Shown piece after piece: positions 21,716 to 32,801 of a stretch of 64,000 nucleotides of DNA (its first letter is position 1; the number at the start of each line of letters is the position of its first letter). The translations under genes and the position numbers were made by a program. This stretch comes from Siderastrea radians (lineage: Eukaryota; Cnidaria; Anthozoa; Scleractinia; Rhizangiidae), in contig OZ024896.1 of NCBI GenBank assembly GCA_964017195.1, positions 30,714,430 through 30,778,429 of the forward strand. Reading direction: 5' to 3'. The notes under the pieces are model-generated. The model was not told the origin of the DNA. It saw only the letters and a program-made list of their open reading frames with translations, and did not search any database.

Positions 21716-23064
21716 CGGTCAGTATAAAACATGGACTGCGGACTGCGGACTGCGGACTGCGGACTGCGGACTGCGGACTGCGGACTGCGGACTGCGGACT
21801 GCGGACTGCGGACCGGACTGGGTATAAAACACGGACTGGGTATAAAATGCGGACTGGGTATAAAACGCAGACTGAGTATAAAGTACAGACTGAGTTTAAA
21901 AATTGCTGTACTGTCCCATAAATCTCAAAAAATGCTACTTTTTCAGTTTTCTCGAGCGCTTTTGAGTTGTCGAAGACAAAATCTTGCTTCCCCGGCCGTT
22001 TAAGCTTTTTAAGCAGGTCTGAGTCGAACGCTAACAAACGTAAACATTGCAAATTCAAAGTGCGTACATAATTTCAACTGTGCAATAAAAATCGCTAACA
22101 TTTAGCACTTCTACTTTGGAGATGACTTTCGAGCCACGTCTTTGGTTTTCCTATTTAATCTGAATTTCAAAATTAAGAACGTCGTTTAAATGTATATATT
22201 TTTTATTTCGTGACTTCAGGTTAATCATGACCAAAAGTACAAAGTGGATAAGAAACCAGTCGGGAAAGAACTCAAAGTTTCATCTGGATCGGCTCTTTAG
22301 AGAGAATAAAAATTTGTCTTTGCATGAACATTCAGTTTCTTGATTCCATTCACTTCACAGTCCAAGAGCCAATTTTGCACTTGTTGATTTAAATTCAGTC
22401 CGCATTTTATACTCAGTCCGTAGTCCGCCAGTCCATTTGTTTTAATAGTGTTCGACTCAGAAACCGCTTAAACGGCCGGGGAAGCAAGATTTGGTCTTCG
22501 ACAAACTGTCTTTAGCACATTTAATAATTCTACGGCTTTGTTTAGCAGATTTTTGTTCTTCTTGAAAAGGGATGAGGTAAGTCGAAGTTGACAAATTTAA
22601 TTCGTCGGGTTTCCACAAATGTTTCTCTGTTGAGTGACATCAGGTAAGAAAGTCGTTGTCGGCTTCAAAAGTACTCTAGCTGATTTCAACGTGCAACTCC
22701 AGAACTCCCAAGCTAAAATGTGTAATTTATCTTACCTAAGCCGTGTGATAATCCCACTCTCAACCTCTCTATACAAAAACTGTGTTTAAACCTAATCTCC
22801 CTCCTTTAAATTCAAAGTTCCTTGTTGTTGTCTGATTTGGAAGTAATTTTCAGAAGTTTCAAAGCCATATTTTAAATTACTGAACGAAATACTGTAATTA
22901 AAAGACACCCAACTCACAAGCGCTGGAGAAAACTGAAAAAGTAGCATTTTTTGAGATTTATGGGACAGTACAGCAATTTTTAAACTCAGTCTGCACTTTA
23001 TACTAAGTCCGCGTTTTATACCCAGTCCGGTCCGCAGTCCGCAGTCCGTGTTTTATACTGACCG
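21716..23064. mobile_element. 1.35-kb TIR element with GGACTGC-repeat arms and 10-bp TSD
   Basis: CGGTCAGTATAAAACA is mirrored by TGTTTTATACTGACCG. The flanks on both sides are the identical 10-mer TTAATTTTAC (21706-21715 and 23065-23074), a clear target-site duplication. Inside the left arm are about a dozen GGACTGC copies (21733-21812), then ACTGGGTATAAAAC-type 20-bp repeats. The right arm has only two or three GGACTGC copies. Arms pair over about 250 bp, ending in a mirrored CTTTTTCAGTTTTCTC block. An extra internal fragment of the arm is at 22390-22440. There is no transposase. A 10-bp duplication and long TIRs suggest a MULE-like origin, but that is inference. Confidence 0.88.
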
Positions 23065-23084
23065 TTAATTTTACGTACGTAGCC

Positions 23085-24165
23085 TGCGTACATACACGAA
23101 TTATGGGAAGGAATAATTCATGTCTGCACGCAAGCGATGTCGGAAATTAAAATATCGCACGTGCACCGGTACCACAATTTCTAGTTTTGGGAAACTGATC
23201 AATGTAGTCTCCTATGCATTTGGGTAATCACGCAACGCTCCTTCGTGACGACCCAAATAACGGCTACATAGGCTCAGTTAAACAAAAATGAAGGCCGGCG
23301 AATATAGAGCGTAAACACTTCAGGAAGACTACCAGGAAAAATCTGTAATGACAAACCATAGTTACTCGAGGGACTGGCTCTGAAACTTTGCAAGTTTCAA
23401 CGGCCTTAACAAAGGTGCTGCAATTTATGTTGAAAGTACCACGACAGTGCACAATCTTTTGTTTTATGTTCGCACACTATGGCTGAATAACTTAACAGTG
23501 ACATTCTTATTGGTTAGTTGCTCATGCAAAATTCAAAACCTATTGTTGTTTGTGCACCGTCAAGGCTAAAAACGGTAACAAAAACATAAAACAAAGGACT
23601 TAGCTGAGCTTGATAACAAGATTCTTTTATTAACTATGGACAAACATAGCAGCAAGGCTGATCTGACTACGTAGAAAGATTTGACTTTGCAAGACATCAA
23701 CACGACACTGATAGAACTTCAACAGAGCTGGGTTTCAGCCGTAGACAGCTGTTTAGCTCTTCTTAGAGCTCATCAGTACGGCGTAAGTTGTTCTGCATCC
23801 CAGGTTCTGGATCGGCGTGCAAGTGAAACGAAAATTACCCGCCGTGGAAAGTATGGCAGCTGAAGAAAGTTTGCAATTGACAGAAAGTCAAGTTGATAAT
23901 CAATTTAGTGTTGCAAATTCAACAAAGTTAACAAATTGCGGAAAAAGGGTTGCTAAATACATCCAAATGTCTCGAGGGAAATAAGTTTTGCGAAATTCGA
24001 TAAGCCCCACAGACATAATTACTACGCCTTTCAATAACGCGAACTAACCGAACTGAACGTCAAAAACCAACTGTTATTCGCTGTTTTTTACTTCCGGCAA
24101 TCATAAATACATCACCAACCAGAGAACCGTTAAAACGAGAAATCAACAAACTGCTGCTGGTCATA
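23085..24165. other. Interior of the 6.2-kb structure
   Basis: No gene is supported. Positions 23649-23800 are a diverged fragment of the palindromic unit found at 25543-25700 and 28360-28520 (CTGACTACGTAGAAAGATTT, then GACATCAACACGACACT). The remainder is unassigned. Confidence 0.5.
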
Positions 24166-24242
24166 CCATTCATACCCCACGAACTTGACCTTTTAACTCC
24201 GCTGAGCTGAGTTTCGAAAGGACCGCTGCGAGAATTTTTTGT

Positions 24243-24415
24243 TTTAGGGATTCCCCGTTTTAGAGATTCCCCATTTTAGAGATTCCCTATTTTAGAGATT
24301 CCCTATTTTAGAGATTCCCCTTTTTGGAGATTCCCCTTTTTGGAGATTCCCCATTTTAGAGATTCCCCATTTTAGAGATTCCCCATTCCTCGATTCCCCG
24401 TTCCCTATTTTAGAG
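24243..24415 (-). repeat. 16-bp satellite, array 3 (inverted)
   Basis: About ten copies read as TTTTAGAGATTCCCC, the reverse complement of arrays 1 and 2. It forms the satellite part of the right arm of the 6.2-kb inverted structure. Confidence 0.9.
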
Positions 24416-24911
24416 ATAGCCATCGAAAAATGCTGACATACTTTTGATGATTGATCCTTTGTGATTAACACTGTACAGTTAATTTATTTTGCCACTGCCC
24501 TTGAATTTGATACCCTATTAATTCAATTGAATGACACATGGTCATTTTCGTGGTTGTTTGCGATTTTCTTTTGCGGAATTGAAGAAACCGGCAATTTATA
24601 TTTTTTTCCAAAATCTACATTTATTAAGCTTTCCAACGATGTATAGTTTGCCGTGTTTTCCTTTAAAATGGCGCGCATACGAATTTTGCCCCCGAGGACA
24701 CCCGCGAAGGTCCAGAGTAACCTTAAGTACACCAAATCGAAAAGAAAGCATAATACCCGAAACCAAAATGAATAAAACAGAAGACAAGTTACTAAATATA
24801 AGTATGTTGCAATGAAGCGAAGGGCGCACTAACACATCTAGAGATTCATGCATGACTGACTTGGTGAAATTGTCTGCTTTTGGCGAATGGCGATTACTAC
24901 CATTTGCGAGT

Positions 24912-25031
24912 TGTCAGTTTGTCTAGATAAACCGTCATGTTTGTCACATGAACCAATTAAAGTTTAGATCGTGAAAATGACAAGTTTTGACAGCTCCGCC
25001 TTTGTGTTTCTGCACGTGCAACACAGGCTTA
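24912..25031 (-). repeat. Copy of the intact NLR gene's 5' flank (inverted)
   Basis: Reverse-complemented, this matches 33884-33975, just upstream of the intact NLR start. Landmarks are CCTGTGTTGCAC, then GCAGAAACACAAAGGCGGAG, CTGTCAAAACTTGTCATTTT and the palindromic TGTCTAGACAAACTGAC block. About 50 bp at the left of the match differ at one base; a 24-bp indel follows. The match resumes at 29853-29885 after the inserted element. Orientation agrees with the minus-strand pseudogene, so it may be that gene's old promoter, although a shared dispersed repeat is not excluded. Confidence 0.6.
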
Positions 25032-25724
25032 TCGGGTATTTACATGAGACCGGGACGAACCCAGACCGGCATGAGTTCGTATCGGCCTCCATACATTTCT
25101 TTTCTTGCGTTTACATGAGACCGGTCTGAAAATGAACTCAGACCGGTCTGACTTCGTGTCGGTCGCAGGACCGAGACGAGTTACTTTCGTACCGGTCTGA
25201 GTTCCTACCGTTCTCATGTAAACGGCAACGAATCTCAGACCGGGTCCGGGTCTTATATGTTCCTTCTTTTGGCTTCATCATTATTGCTGTTTCTTAGCAA
25301 TGATAGCATCACTATTGCGGATAACATAGTCGATAACATAAGGAAACAAGACATAGAAAGTAGTATCAATTGAATTTATGCTTGCGTTAATGCGGGCAGG
25401 GAATCCGCCATTTTGAGATACTGCCCGACAGTATAAGGGCCATATCAGCAAAGGACCGTAAACGAAAATGCTGCACGTGTACGTAGGATCTAGTAAACCA
25501 GACCTAATCAGCCAAAGAAATACTCAAATGACAAACAAAGCAACAAGGCTAATCTGACTACGTAGAAAGATTTGACTCTGCAAGACATCAACACGACACT
25601 AAAAGAACTCTAACAGAGCAGGGTTGCAGCCGTAGACAGCTGTTTCGCTCTACTTAGAGCTCATCAGTACGGCATAGCAAGATGGCGAAAATGCCGTCAA
25701 AATACCCGTGCACTCTGTTAAAAG

Positions 25725-28047
25725 CGGGTGTGGACAAAACCTGGGCCCGGGCCCATGGGCCAGCCCATGGGCTACCCTATGGGCTACCTTATGGGCTACC
25801 CTATGGGCTACCCTGTGGGCCACCCCCAAAATTATTTTTTTCGATAAAAAAAAGAAAATAATAAACATAAGCAAAAATAAAACAAAAATTAATTTCTTAT
25901 TAATTTATCAATTATTGATATTTTAAAAAAAGTTGGTGGCTGTGGTGGATTAATTTATTAATTATGTGGTCAAGCAGAAACATAAAACAAATTAAATCAA
26001 AACAATAGAGAAATCACAACCAAACAATGTAATGAATCCGAACTACGTGTTTATTCGAGGCCAATTTTTCTCTGTGGAATATGCCAAACAGCACAGGAAC
26101 ACCTGCTGTGAATTAGTGAAAGGTGTGTTTTTAGAAAAAAAAAATCAAATGTAATACTGTATACCTGCCAACTTTTCGGAAGTCAAATGCGTGAGATTTT
26201 CATATGGATATTAGCCGAATTTTCTAAAAAAATGTGACGGCCTTAGCCTGCATAGCTGGTGGTATTGTCTGCGAAAGTAAGGTTTTGGTGGCGGAGCCGT
26301 CATGAGCGGCCGAAGCCGCGACAACGAGCGGCACAACTGCTAACTTCAGTTACTTAACTAGACTGACTGTCTGGTGTTAGAAGGTATACCGGACGTTTCG
26401 TTTTATGCAACTCCCCCATCAGAGGGTAAGGTTCCTCTCGCATGCTTTTGCGGGGCGGTCGTCGGCCTGCATCGTTGAACTAGAGCTGGTCGCTTACAAG
26501 AGTGGTCGCAAGGAGGACCAAGGAGACCTTTGACTGTACCGCGAAGCGCAAAGCTCACTATCGAAACATTGGCACAAATTTGTTGCAAATTGGTCTAGAT
26601 ATTGTGGATGAGACATTACCGGAAAGCCTCATTGCCGAATTTAACTCGTGAAGTGTGATGTGATAACTGCGAATTACACCCTCTCCTTACCACTCCTGAT
26701 GAAACACACACACACACACGCATGTATGTCCCTTCAAGAGTCATTACATAAGCCGACTAAAGTTCCAAAATTCCAAACTAATTTTATACTCTAACCAGTG
26801 TTGACTCGGTGAAGAGTTCCCCTAACAGCACCGGCTTACGAAACGCCCTCAGACAAGCGAGGTATGTGACACCGGATATGTGACAAACACGAGTTTTTAA
26901 CTTAAGAACATCTTAAGAAGTCAACGTTTTCAGCCTCAAATCGTAAAAAATAAGAACGTTCAGCCTCAGCCCAAAAATTAGATGTTCTTATAAAAAAAAA
27001 TAGTGTACCCTATCTCAGGGCAAAGAGGCCAAAAACCATACAGAGAAATGTCGTGTCAGTATCATGTTGCCGGTCAAAGTTATTCTGTACCCAGGGTACT
27101 ATCAACAAAAACCACAACGTGGCATGTCCACTGACCACGTACAAGCGATCACATGCGTAAAGAACAATTTCTCACTCCTGACTCACAATTGCGTGAAAAA
27201 TGGAGATCACTTTCCAAACAAAATAGTCCAGCTGTGAACGGCGCTAAATGTTGCGTGCGTGTCCTCAATAAGAAGCTTACAAGATCACGCCAAGGTTTCG
27301 AGCTTCGTACTGCGACATTTGGTAATCTTCGGAAATTATCGGAACCTCTTCGGGAATCTTCGGCAACAAATGTTTGAACATTGGTCGTCATAGGAGGTCG
27401 TCATAGCCTGCGCAGCTGGCAGGATTGTTTGCACGAAGCCGGGATGCCGCTCATGGCGGCTCCGCCACCAAAACTTTACCTTCGCAGACAATACCGCCAG
27501 CTACGCAGGCTAAGGTCATCACATTTTTTTTAGAAAATTCGGTAATATCCATATGAAAATCTCAAAAGTTGGCAGGTATACAGTATTACATTTGATTTTT
27601 TTTTCTAAATTAACTCACCTTTCACTAATTCGCAGCATGTGTTCCTGTGCTGTTTGGCATATTCCACAGAGAAAAATTGGCCTCGAATAAACACGTAGTT
27701 CGGATTCATTGCATTGTTTGGTTGTGATTTCTCTTTTGTTTCGATTTAATTTGTTTTATGTTTCTGCTTGACTACATAATTAATAAATTAATCCACCACA
27801 GCCACCAACTTTTTTTTAAATATCAATAATTGATTAATTAATAAGAAATTAATTTTTAATTTATTTTTTCTTATGTTTACAATTTTTTATTTTTATTTTA
27901 AAAAAATTGGGGGTGGCCCACAGGGTAGCCCATAGGGTAGCCCATAGGGTAGCCCATAGGGTAGCCCATAGGGTAGCCCATAGGGTAGCCCATGGGCTGG
28001 CCCATGGGCTGGCCCATGGGCCCAGGCCCAGGTTTTGTCCACACCCG
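25725..28047. mobile_element. 2.3-kb long-TIR element with ATGGGCTACCC repeats
   Basis: CGGGTGTGGACAAAACCTGG is mirrored by CCAGGTTTTGTCCACACCCG. Arms of about 590 bp pair (25725-26312 with 27458-28047). Near each end are tandem CTATGGGCTACC units (about 4 left, 6 right), and inner landmarks such as CTGTGGAATATGCCAAACAG are mirrored. The target is GTTAAAAG (25717-25724), repeated at 28047-28054; the unoccupied version is intact in the neighbouring paralogous units near 28547. The 7-8 bp duplication fits hAT- or P-type transposition. The centre has no transposase, so it is non-autonomous. Confidence 0.88.
26313..27457. other. Single-copy centre of the 2.3-kb element
   Basis: Contains an (AC)n tract at 26707-26720 and open frames under 81 codons with no recognised domain. 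No transposase remnant is visible. Confidence 0.5.
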
Positions 28048-29929
28048 TTAAAAGCCCTAAACGAGGACGCACGCCCACCAAATCACGCAATCACGTGTCT
28101 TGGAAAGGTCGAGAGTCCAAGTGTCGTGTTGATGTCTCGCAGAGCCAAAGATAGGATGGACAAAACCAACCTTATAAAGAAACATGGACAAAACCATGCT
28201 ATAAAGAACAGCATATCGGATCTATTAAAAAGACCTAAGGTCCAAAAACATACATACAGTAGAACAATATCAGCAAAGGACCGCAAACGAAAATGCTGCA
28301 CGTGTACGTAGGATCTAGCAAACCAGACCTATAATCAGCCAAAGAAATACTCAAATGACAAACAAAGCAGCAAGGCTAATCTGACTACGTAGAAAGATTT
28401 GACTCTGCAAGACATCAACACGACACTAAAAGAACTTTAACAGAGCAGGGTTGCAGCCGTAGACAGCTGTTTTGCTCTACTTAGAGTTCATCAGTACGGC
28501 ATAGCAAGATGGCGAAAATGCCGTCAAAATACCCGTGCACTCTGTTAAAAGCCCTAAACGAGGACGCACGCCCACCAAATCACGCAATCACGTGTCTTGG
28601 AAAGGTCGAGAGTCCAAGTGTCGTGTTGATGTCTCGCAGAGCCAAAGATAGGATGGACAAAACCAACCTTATAAAGAAACATGGACAAAACCATGCTATA
28701 AAGAACAGCATGTTTTTGGACCGTAGGTCTTTAATAGATCCGATATGCTGTTCTTTATAGCATGGTTTTGTCCATGTTTCTTTATAAGGTTGGTTTTGTC
28801 CATCCTATCTTTGGCTCTGCGAGACATCAACACGACATTTGGACTCTCGACCTTTCCAAGACACGTGATTGCGTGATTTGGTGGGCGTGCGTCCTCGTTT
28901 AGGGCTTTTAACAGAGTGCACGGGTATTTTGACGGCATTTTCGCCATCTTGCTATGCCGTACTGATGAACTCTAAGTAGAGCAAAACAGCTGTCTACGGC
29001 TGCAACCCTGCTCTGTTAAAGTTCTTTTAGTGTCGTGTTGATGTCTTGCAGAGTCAAATCTTTCTACGTAGTCAGATTAGCCTTGCTGCTTTGTTTGTCA
29101 TTTGAGTATTTCTTTGGCTGATTAGGTCTGGTTTGCTAGATCCTACGTACACGTGCAGCATTTTCGTTTGCGGTCCTTTGCTGATATTGTTCTACTGTAT
29201 GTATGTTTTTGGACCTTAGGTCTTTTTAATAGATCCGATATGCTGTTCTTTATAGCATGGTTTTGTCCATGTTTCTTTATAAGGTTGGTTTTGTCCATCC
29301 TATCTTTGGCTCTGCGAGACATCAACACGACACTTGGACTCTCGACCTTTCCAAGACACGTGATTGCGTGATTTGGTGGGCGTGCGTCCTCGTTTACGGC
29401 TTTTAACAGAGTGCACGGGTATTTTGACGGCATTTTCGCCTTCTTGCTATGCCGTACTGATGAGCTCTAAGTAGAGCGAAACAGCTGTCTACGGCTGCAA
29501 CCCTGCTCTGTTAAAGTTCTTTTAGTGTCGTGTTGATGTTTTGCAGAGTCAAATCTTTCTACGTAGTCAGATCAGTATAAGGGCCGCCCAATGAGCGTTA
29601 CGTAATATTTTCTGTCGTGAGTAAATTCTACGGTTGTGTATTGGCGTAAATTGTGCCAGTTGGTTTATAATATGTTAATTAATCGAATTATGAAGGTTAT
29701 ATAGCTCCAAGATCTGCTGTTTTTGAGTTTGTACCGGTCTCATGTAATCGACCAAGCATTTCGTCCCGGTCTCATGTAAACGGCTGCAAAAATTTCGTAC
29801 CGGTACAAGTTCGTACCGGTCTGAGTTCGTCCCGGTCTCATGTAAATACCCCCTTAGAAAACATTGCATAAAGTTTTATTCGCGACGAAATTCGAATATT
29901 TCCCTTTATAATATGCCAGAACACGTTTG

Positions 29930-31025
29930 CAAATCACAGGTAGCCCAAGCGTAATCACTAAGAGTTTGTATGAGAAATCGAACTAAGAATTTCCATTGAT
30001 AAATAAATAAGCTTTTAGAAGGTAACGCTGCTTAATAAAGTAGATAAAATGTTACCTGGTGTTGTATTTTGTCCTCCTGTGAAGGTTTATCGCCTTTGGA
30101 GAGGTTTTAGATCTTCTACCCTAACAGTGTATAAGAGAAAGACAAGGTTGGAGAATGGAGTCAAATCGGCCATGGAACCTGCCTCGAGAACGGCTCCAAT
30201 ATTCACGCAAAAAAAGGCATGCACCTACATTTTGTCTCGCCGTACTCACAAAGTAGTGGCTTAAGTTCCCCTTTCTGAAATCCAATGGAGTATCCCTTGA
30301 TTCTTCCCCGTAAAGACGACCGAAAAGTTCGAACACGAAATCGAAAACCGCCGCCATTTATCCGTCACTCGGGAAAGTTGCCCAGTTCGACCGTTAAAAC
30401 CTCGGCCGGCACTGGGAACGAGGGTCAAATTATAAACCCACCGGGAGAGGACAGTGTATATTTCACCGAACGTTTGTATTTTCAAAAATATCCTGCCCTC
30501 TCCTGGTGGGGTTGTCATTTGACGCTCGTTTCCAGTGCCGGCCGAGGTTGTAACGGTCGAACTGGGCAACTTTCCCGAGTCACGGATAAATGGCGGCGGT
30601 TTTCGAACTCGTGTTCGAACTTTTCGGTCGCCTTATACGGGGAAGAATCAAGGTATACTCCATTGGATTTCAGAAAGGGGAACTTACACCACTACCTTGT
30701 GAGTACGGCGAGACAAAATGTAAGTGCATGCCTTTTTTCGCGTAAATTTTTAGCTGTTTGTCGAGGCAGGTTCGATCGCCGATAGGGCTCCATTCTCCAA
30801 CCTTGTCTTTCTCTTATACACTGTTAGGGTAGAAGATTAAAAACCTCTCCAAAGGCGCTGAAACGTCACAGGAAGACAGCAAACAACACCAGGTAACATT
30901 TTAGCTTCTTTATTCAAGAGCGTTACCTTCTAAAGTCCATTTATTTTTGGATGGGAATTTTCAGTTCAATTTTCCATACAAACTCTTATATTACGCTTGG
31001 GCTACCTGTGTTGCAAATAAGCGAG
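29930..31025. mobile_element. 1.1-kb hairpin (foldback) with almost no loop
   Basis: Left arm 29930-30468 and right arm 30480-31025 pair along their length. Mirrored landmarks, from outside inward, are CACAGGTAGCCCAAGCGTAA, AGAAGGTAACGCT, AACAGTGTATAAGAGAAAGA, AAATCCAATGGAGTATCCCT, and CGCCGCCATTTATCCGT. The centre is near 30474. Divergence between arms is scattered point changes and small indels. The 166- and 102-codon open frames on opposite strands reflect the symmetry; none matches a known domain. Confidence 0.9.
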
Positions 31026-31104
31026 ACTGTGTTACTCGGATTTTCCCAGATCAAGATTGTTTGTATTAATCTTTTGTACTATTCCATGAAGCAATCTAAT
31101 AAGC

Positions 31105-31785
31105 GTGCGTTTCTTTGGGAAAATCCGAAAACGGATTTGTGATCCCAGATCATATGGATTCTTCGACACCAAAGAAAAGCAAAATCCGAAAAAGGATTAT
31201 TTTGTCATGACAAGACAGGCTGGAGGCACGCAATATATAAGTCAGAACGATATTTCTCTCGTACTGCCCAAGAATTCAACTAGAATGGAATACAAATAAT
31301 TTATAAACAAGGACAGTATCTGCAGTAGTTCAAGTGAACTCGCTATTTGCGTTCACAGTTAGCAAAATCTGGTCAAAGAATTACAGAAATGGTACACAAA
31401 TGAAGTTATCCTGACGTGTCAATGCTTCTGTCTGTACTTTTGGAGAAAACTTTTCAAATATACGGAACGGAATAATCACCTGAATTTTCTTTTTCACGAT
31501 CGAATGTTTTGTCACGCAAGATCGAGAGAAAATATGGCGAGACCAGTAAATTTGCATGGAAGACCGCTTGACAGATGTACTATTTTCGGATCCGTCCCCC
31601 AAAGAAACGCACGGATCATGAATCCTAAAAATCCGGATTTAGATTTGATCTGATGTATCCACTCGGAGTGTGGATTCTTCAGATCACTAATGCGTGATTA
31701 ATCCATCTTCGGATTTAGGTAAAGAAACGCAAAATCCGTTTTTGGATACAAGAATCCGGATTTGGATTTTCCCAAAGAAACGCAC
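31105..31785. mobile_element. GTGCGTTTCTTTGGG-ended TIR element, copy 1
   Basis: GTGCGTTTCTTTGGGAAAAT is mirrored by ATTTTCCCAAAGAAACGCAC. Inner copies of the ends (CCCCCAAAGAAACGCACGGA at about 31600 and TAAAGAAACGCAAAATCC at about 31720) show repeated subterminal motifs. AATAAG flanks both ends (31098-31103, 31786-31791), a probable target duplication. There is no transposase. A second copy is at 37553-38037. Confidence 0.82.
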
Positions 31786-31809
31786 AATAAGACAGTTGGC
31801 TTTCAAAAC

Positions 31810-32737
31810 ATTCTCGTTCCCAGAGCCTACGATCTGACTTGTCAGCGGTGGGATCGTTGGGCTCTGGTATCAGCCACTACCGGATGTCGTAAATTTCACG
31901 ACATCCGGTAGCGCATGTCTAATTCGTCAAGGTGCTATTGCGCCTGCTCTATTCTCGTCCGGGAGCTGGGGCAGCTCTGGGCATGACAACTCTGACAACA
32001 ACTGAGAAATTTGAATTCCTATCGATCGAGTCGTGGTGTTAGATCGTTTGAAAGCTGTTCGGGACCCTCTAAATCTCCTGCAATTAGCGGAAAACCTGGA
32101 GCTTTAAAAGGAACTAACTTAAGAAGCTGCCTTTCGTGCCGTGAACGATTGTCCCTGCATTTTGCTCACGGTTTTTGGATTTGTGTTTTGCCTGAGTAAA
32201 GGTATTGCATTTGCGTTATACTGCATTGTACAGTTGTTTTGTTACATTCGTTTGGTTTCTGTTGTGTGAGAATGTCAACTGTGTACTTATCGTTTCGCCA
32301 TTAAACGCTACACTGTATTACGTTTTACCCAATTGAAAATTTCCAGAAGCATTTGGCGCCCAAGGTTTTAAACATCAACATCCAGAGGTCATTACAAAAG
32401 TTGATGAGACAGTTACATAAAAGTTTATTCCTCGACAGGAAACAATCGCTGGCTTTTAGTGACAATCTCTAACACTTTGAATTCTTAACAGCAAAATTTG
32501 GGCGCTTAAACTACCCTAAGCCTCATTCTTTGCGTGGAAATTGATTAAGCCAATATATTAATTAATGCCCTGATTAATTCAATCGGAAATAAAACGTTAT
32601 GCGTAGAAGCCAAAAAATTTTAACGTTATTGCGCATACAGTTTGAATCGACCAATCAAAATAAATAAATTTTTGGCCGTTACCAGAGCTACAGGAGACGT
32701 AATTTTAAAAACGCCGCGTAGCTCTGGGGACAAGAAT
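31810..32737. mobile_element. ATTCTCG-family TIR element, copy A, 11-bp TSD
   Basis: ATTCTCGTTCCCAGAGC is mirrored by GCTCTGGGGACAAGAAT. The flanks GCTTTCAAAAC (31799-31809) and GCTTTCAAAAC (32738-32748) are an exact 11-bp target duplication. The 928-bp body matches copy B (32802-33688) along its length, including GTCGATCGAGTCGTGGTG-type, ACTGTGTACTTATCGTTTCG and CAGAAGCATTTGGCGCCCAA landmarks. Copy A has an extra hairpin near 31885 (CCGGATGTCGTAAATTTCAC). There is no transposase. Confidence 0.9.
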
Positions 32738-32801
32738 GCTTTCAAAACAGTTGGCATCCTAGCTGGGAAGCGCATGCGCGTGCGGGGGCCAAGATCACGC
32801 C

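Larger units (their letters stand above)
18553..24735. mobile_element. 6.2-kb inverted structure with 16-bp satellite arms
   Basis: The left end AACTTAAGGTTACTCTGGAC (18558-18577) is mirrored by GTCCAGAGTAACCTTAAGT (24712-24730). About 400 bp of each terminus pair (for example GCGCGCCATTTTAAAGGAAA with TTTCCTTTAAAATGGCGCGC). Next inward are the mirrored GGCTATCTCTAAAATA block and the satellite arrays. After these comes a mirrored CTCAGCTTAGCGGGGTAAAA block (about 20613 versus 24205). Other elements are nested at 19568-20284, 20813-21072 and 21716-23064. No transposase was found, so mobility is inferred. Confidence 0.65.
25443..29573. repeat. Large palindrome of a ~500-bp unit
   Basis: After removing the insertion at 25725-28047, the left arm (25443-25724 plus 28048-28722) mirrors the right arm (28723-29573) with very few differences. 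The centre is near 28727 between AACAGCATG and ATGCTGTTC. Each arm contains a unit of about 500 bp repeated from its TTAAAAGCCCTAAACGAGGA landmark (28048 and 28547 on the left; mirrored near 28910 and 29405). A CAGTATAAGGGCC 13-mer lies at both outer ends (25430 and 29574). Identical 72- to 96-codon open frames on both strands are by-products of the mirror symmetry. Confidence 0.85.
25032..29852. mobile_element. 4.8-kb TIR element GGGTATTTACATGAGACCGG
   Basis: GGGTATTTACATGAGACCGG (25034-25053) is mirrored by CCGGTCTCATGTAAATACCC (29832-29851). Subterminal motifs CATGTAAACG and ACCGGTCTGAGTTCGT recur in both arms. The unoccupied site is visible upstream of the NLR gene (CAGGCTTAGAAAAC near 33880), so insertion duplicated CTTA or TTA (25028-25031 and 29853-29856). 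TTA would fit PIF/Harbinger. The interior is a large palindrome, itself carrying a 2.3-kb insertion. There is no transposase. Confidence 0.75.

Noticed and set aside
21731..22003. Open frame with CGLRTAD repeats
   Set aside because: It is the GGACTGC array of a transposon arm read in one frame.
28083..29433. Family of near-identical 72-96 residue proteins
   Set aside because: They are the same palindromic ~500-bp unit read on both strands, without promoter, splice or domain evidence.
30261..30785. Two opposing open frames of 102 and 166 codons as genes
   Set aside because: Both lie in the arms of the 1.1-kb hairpin; their similarity to each other comes from the inverted repeat and no domain is recognisable.
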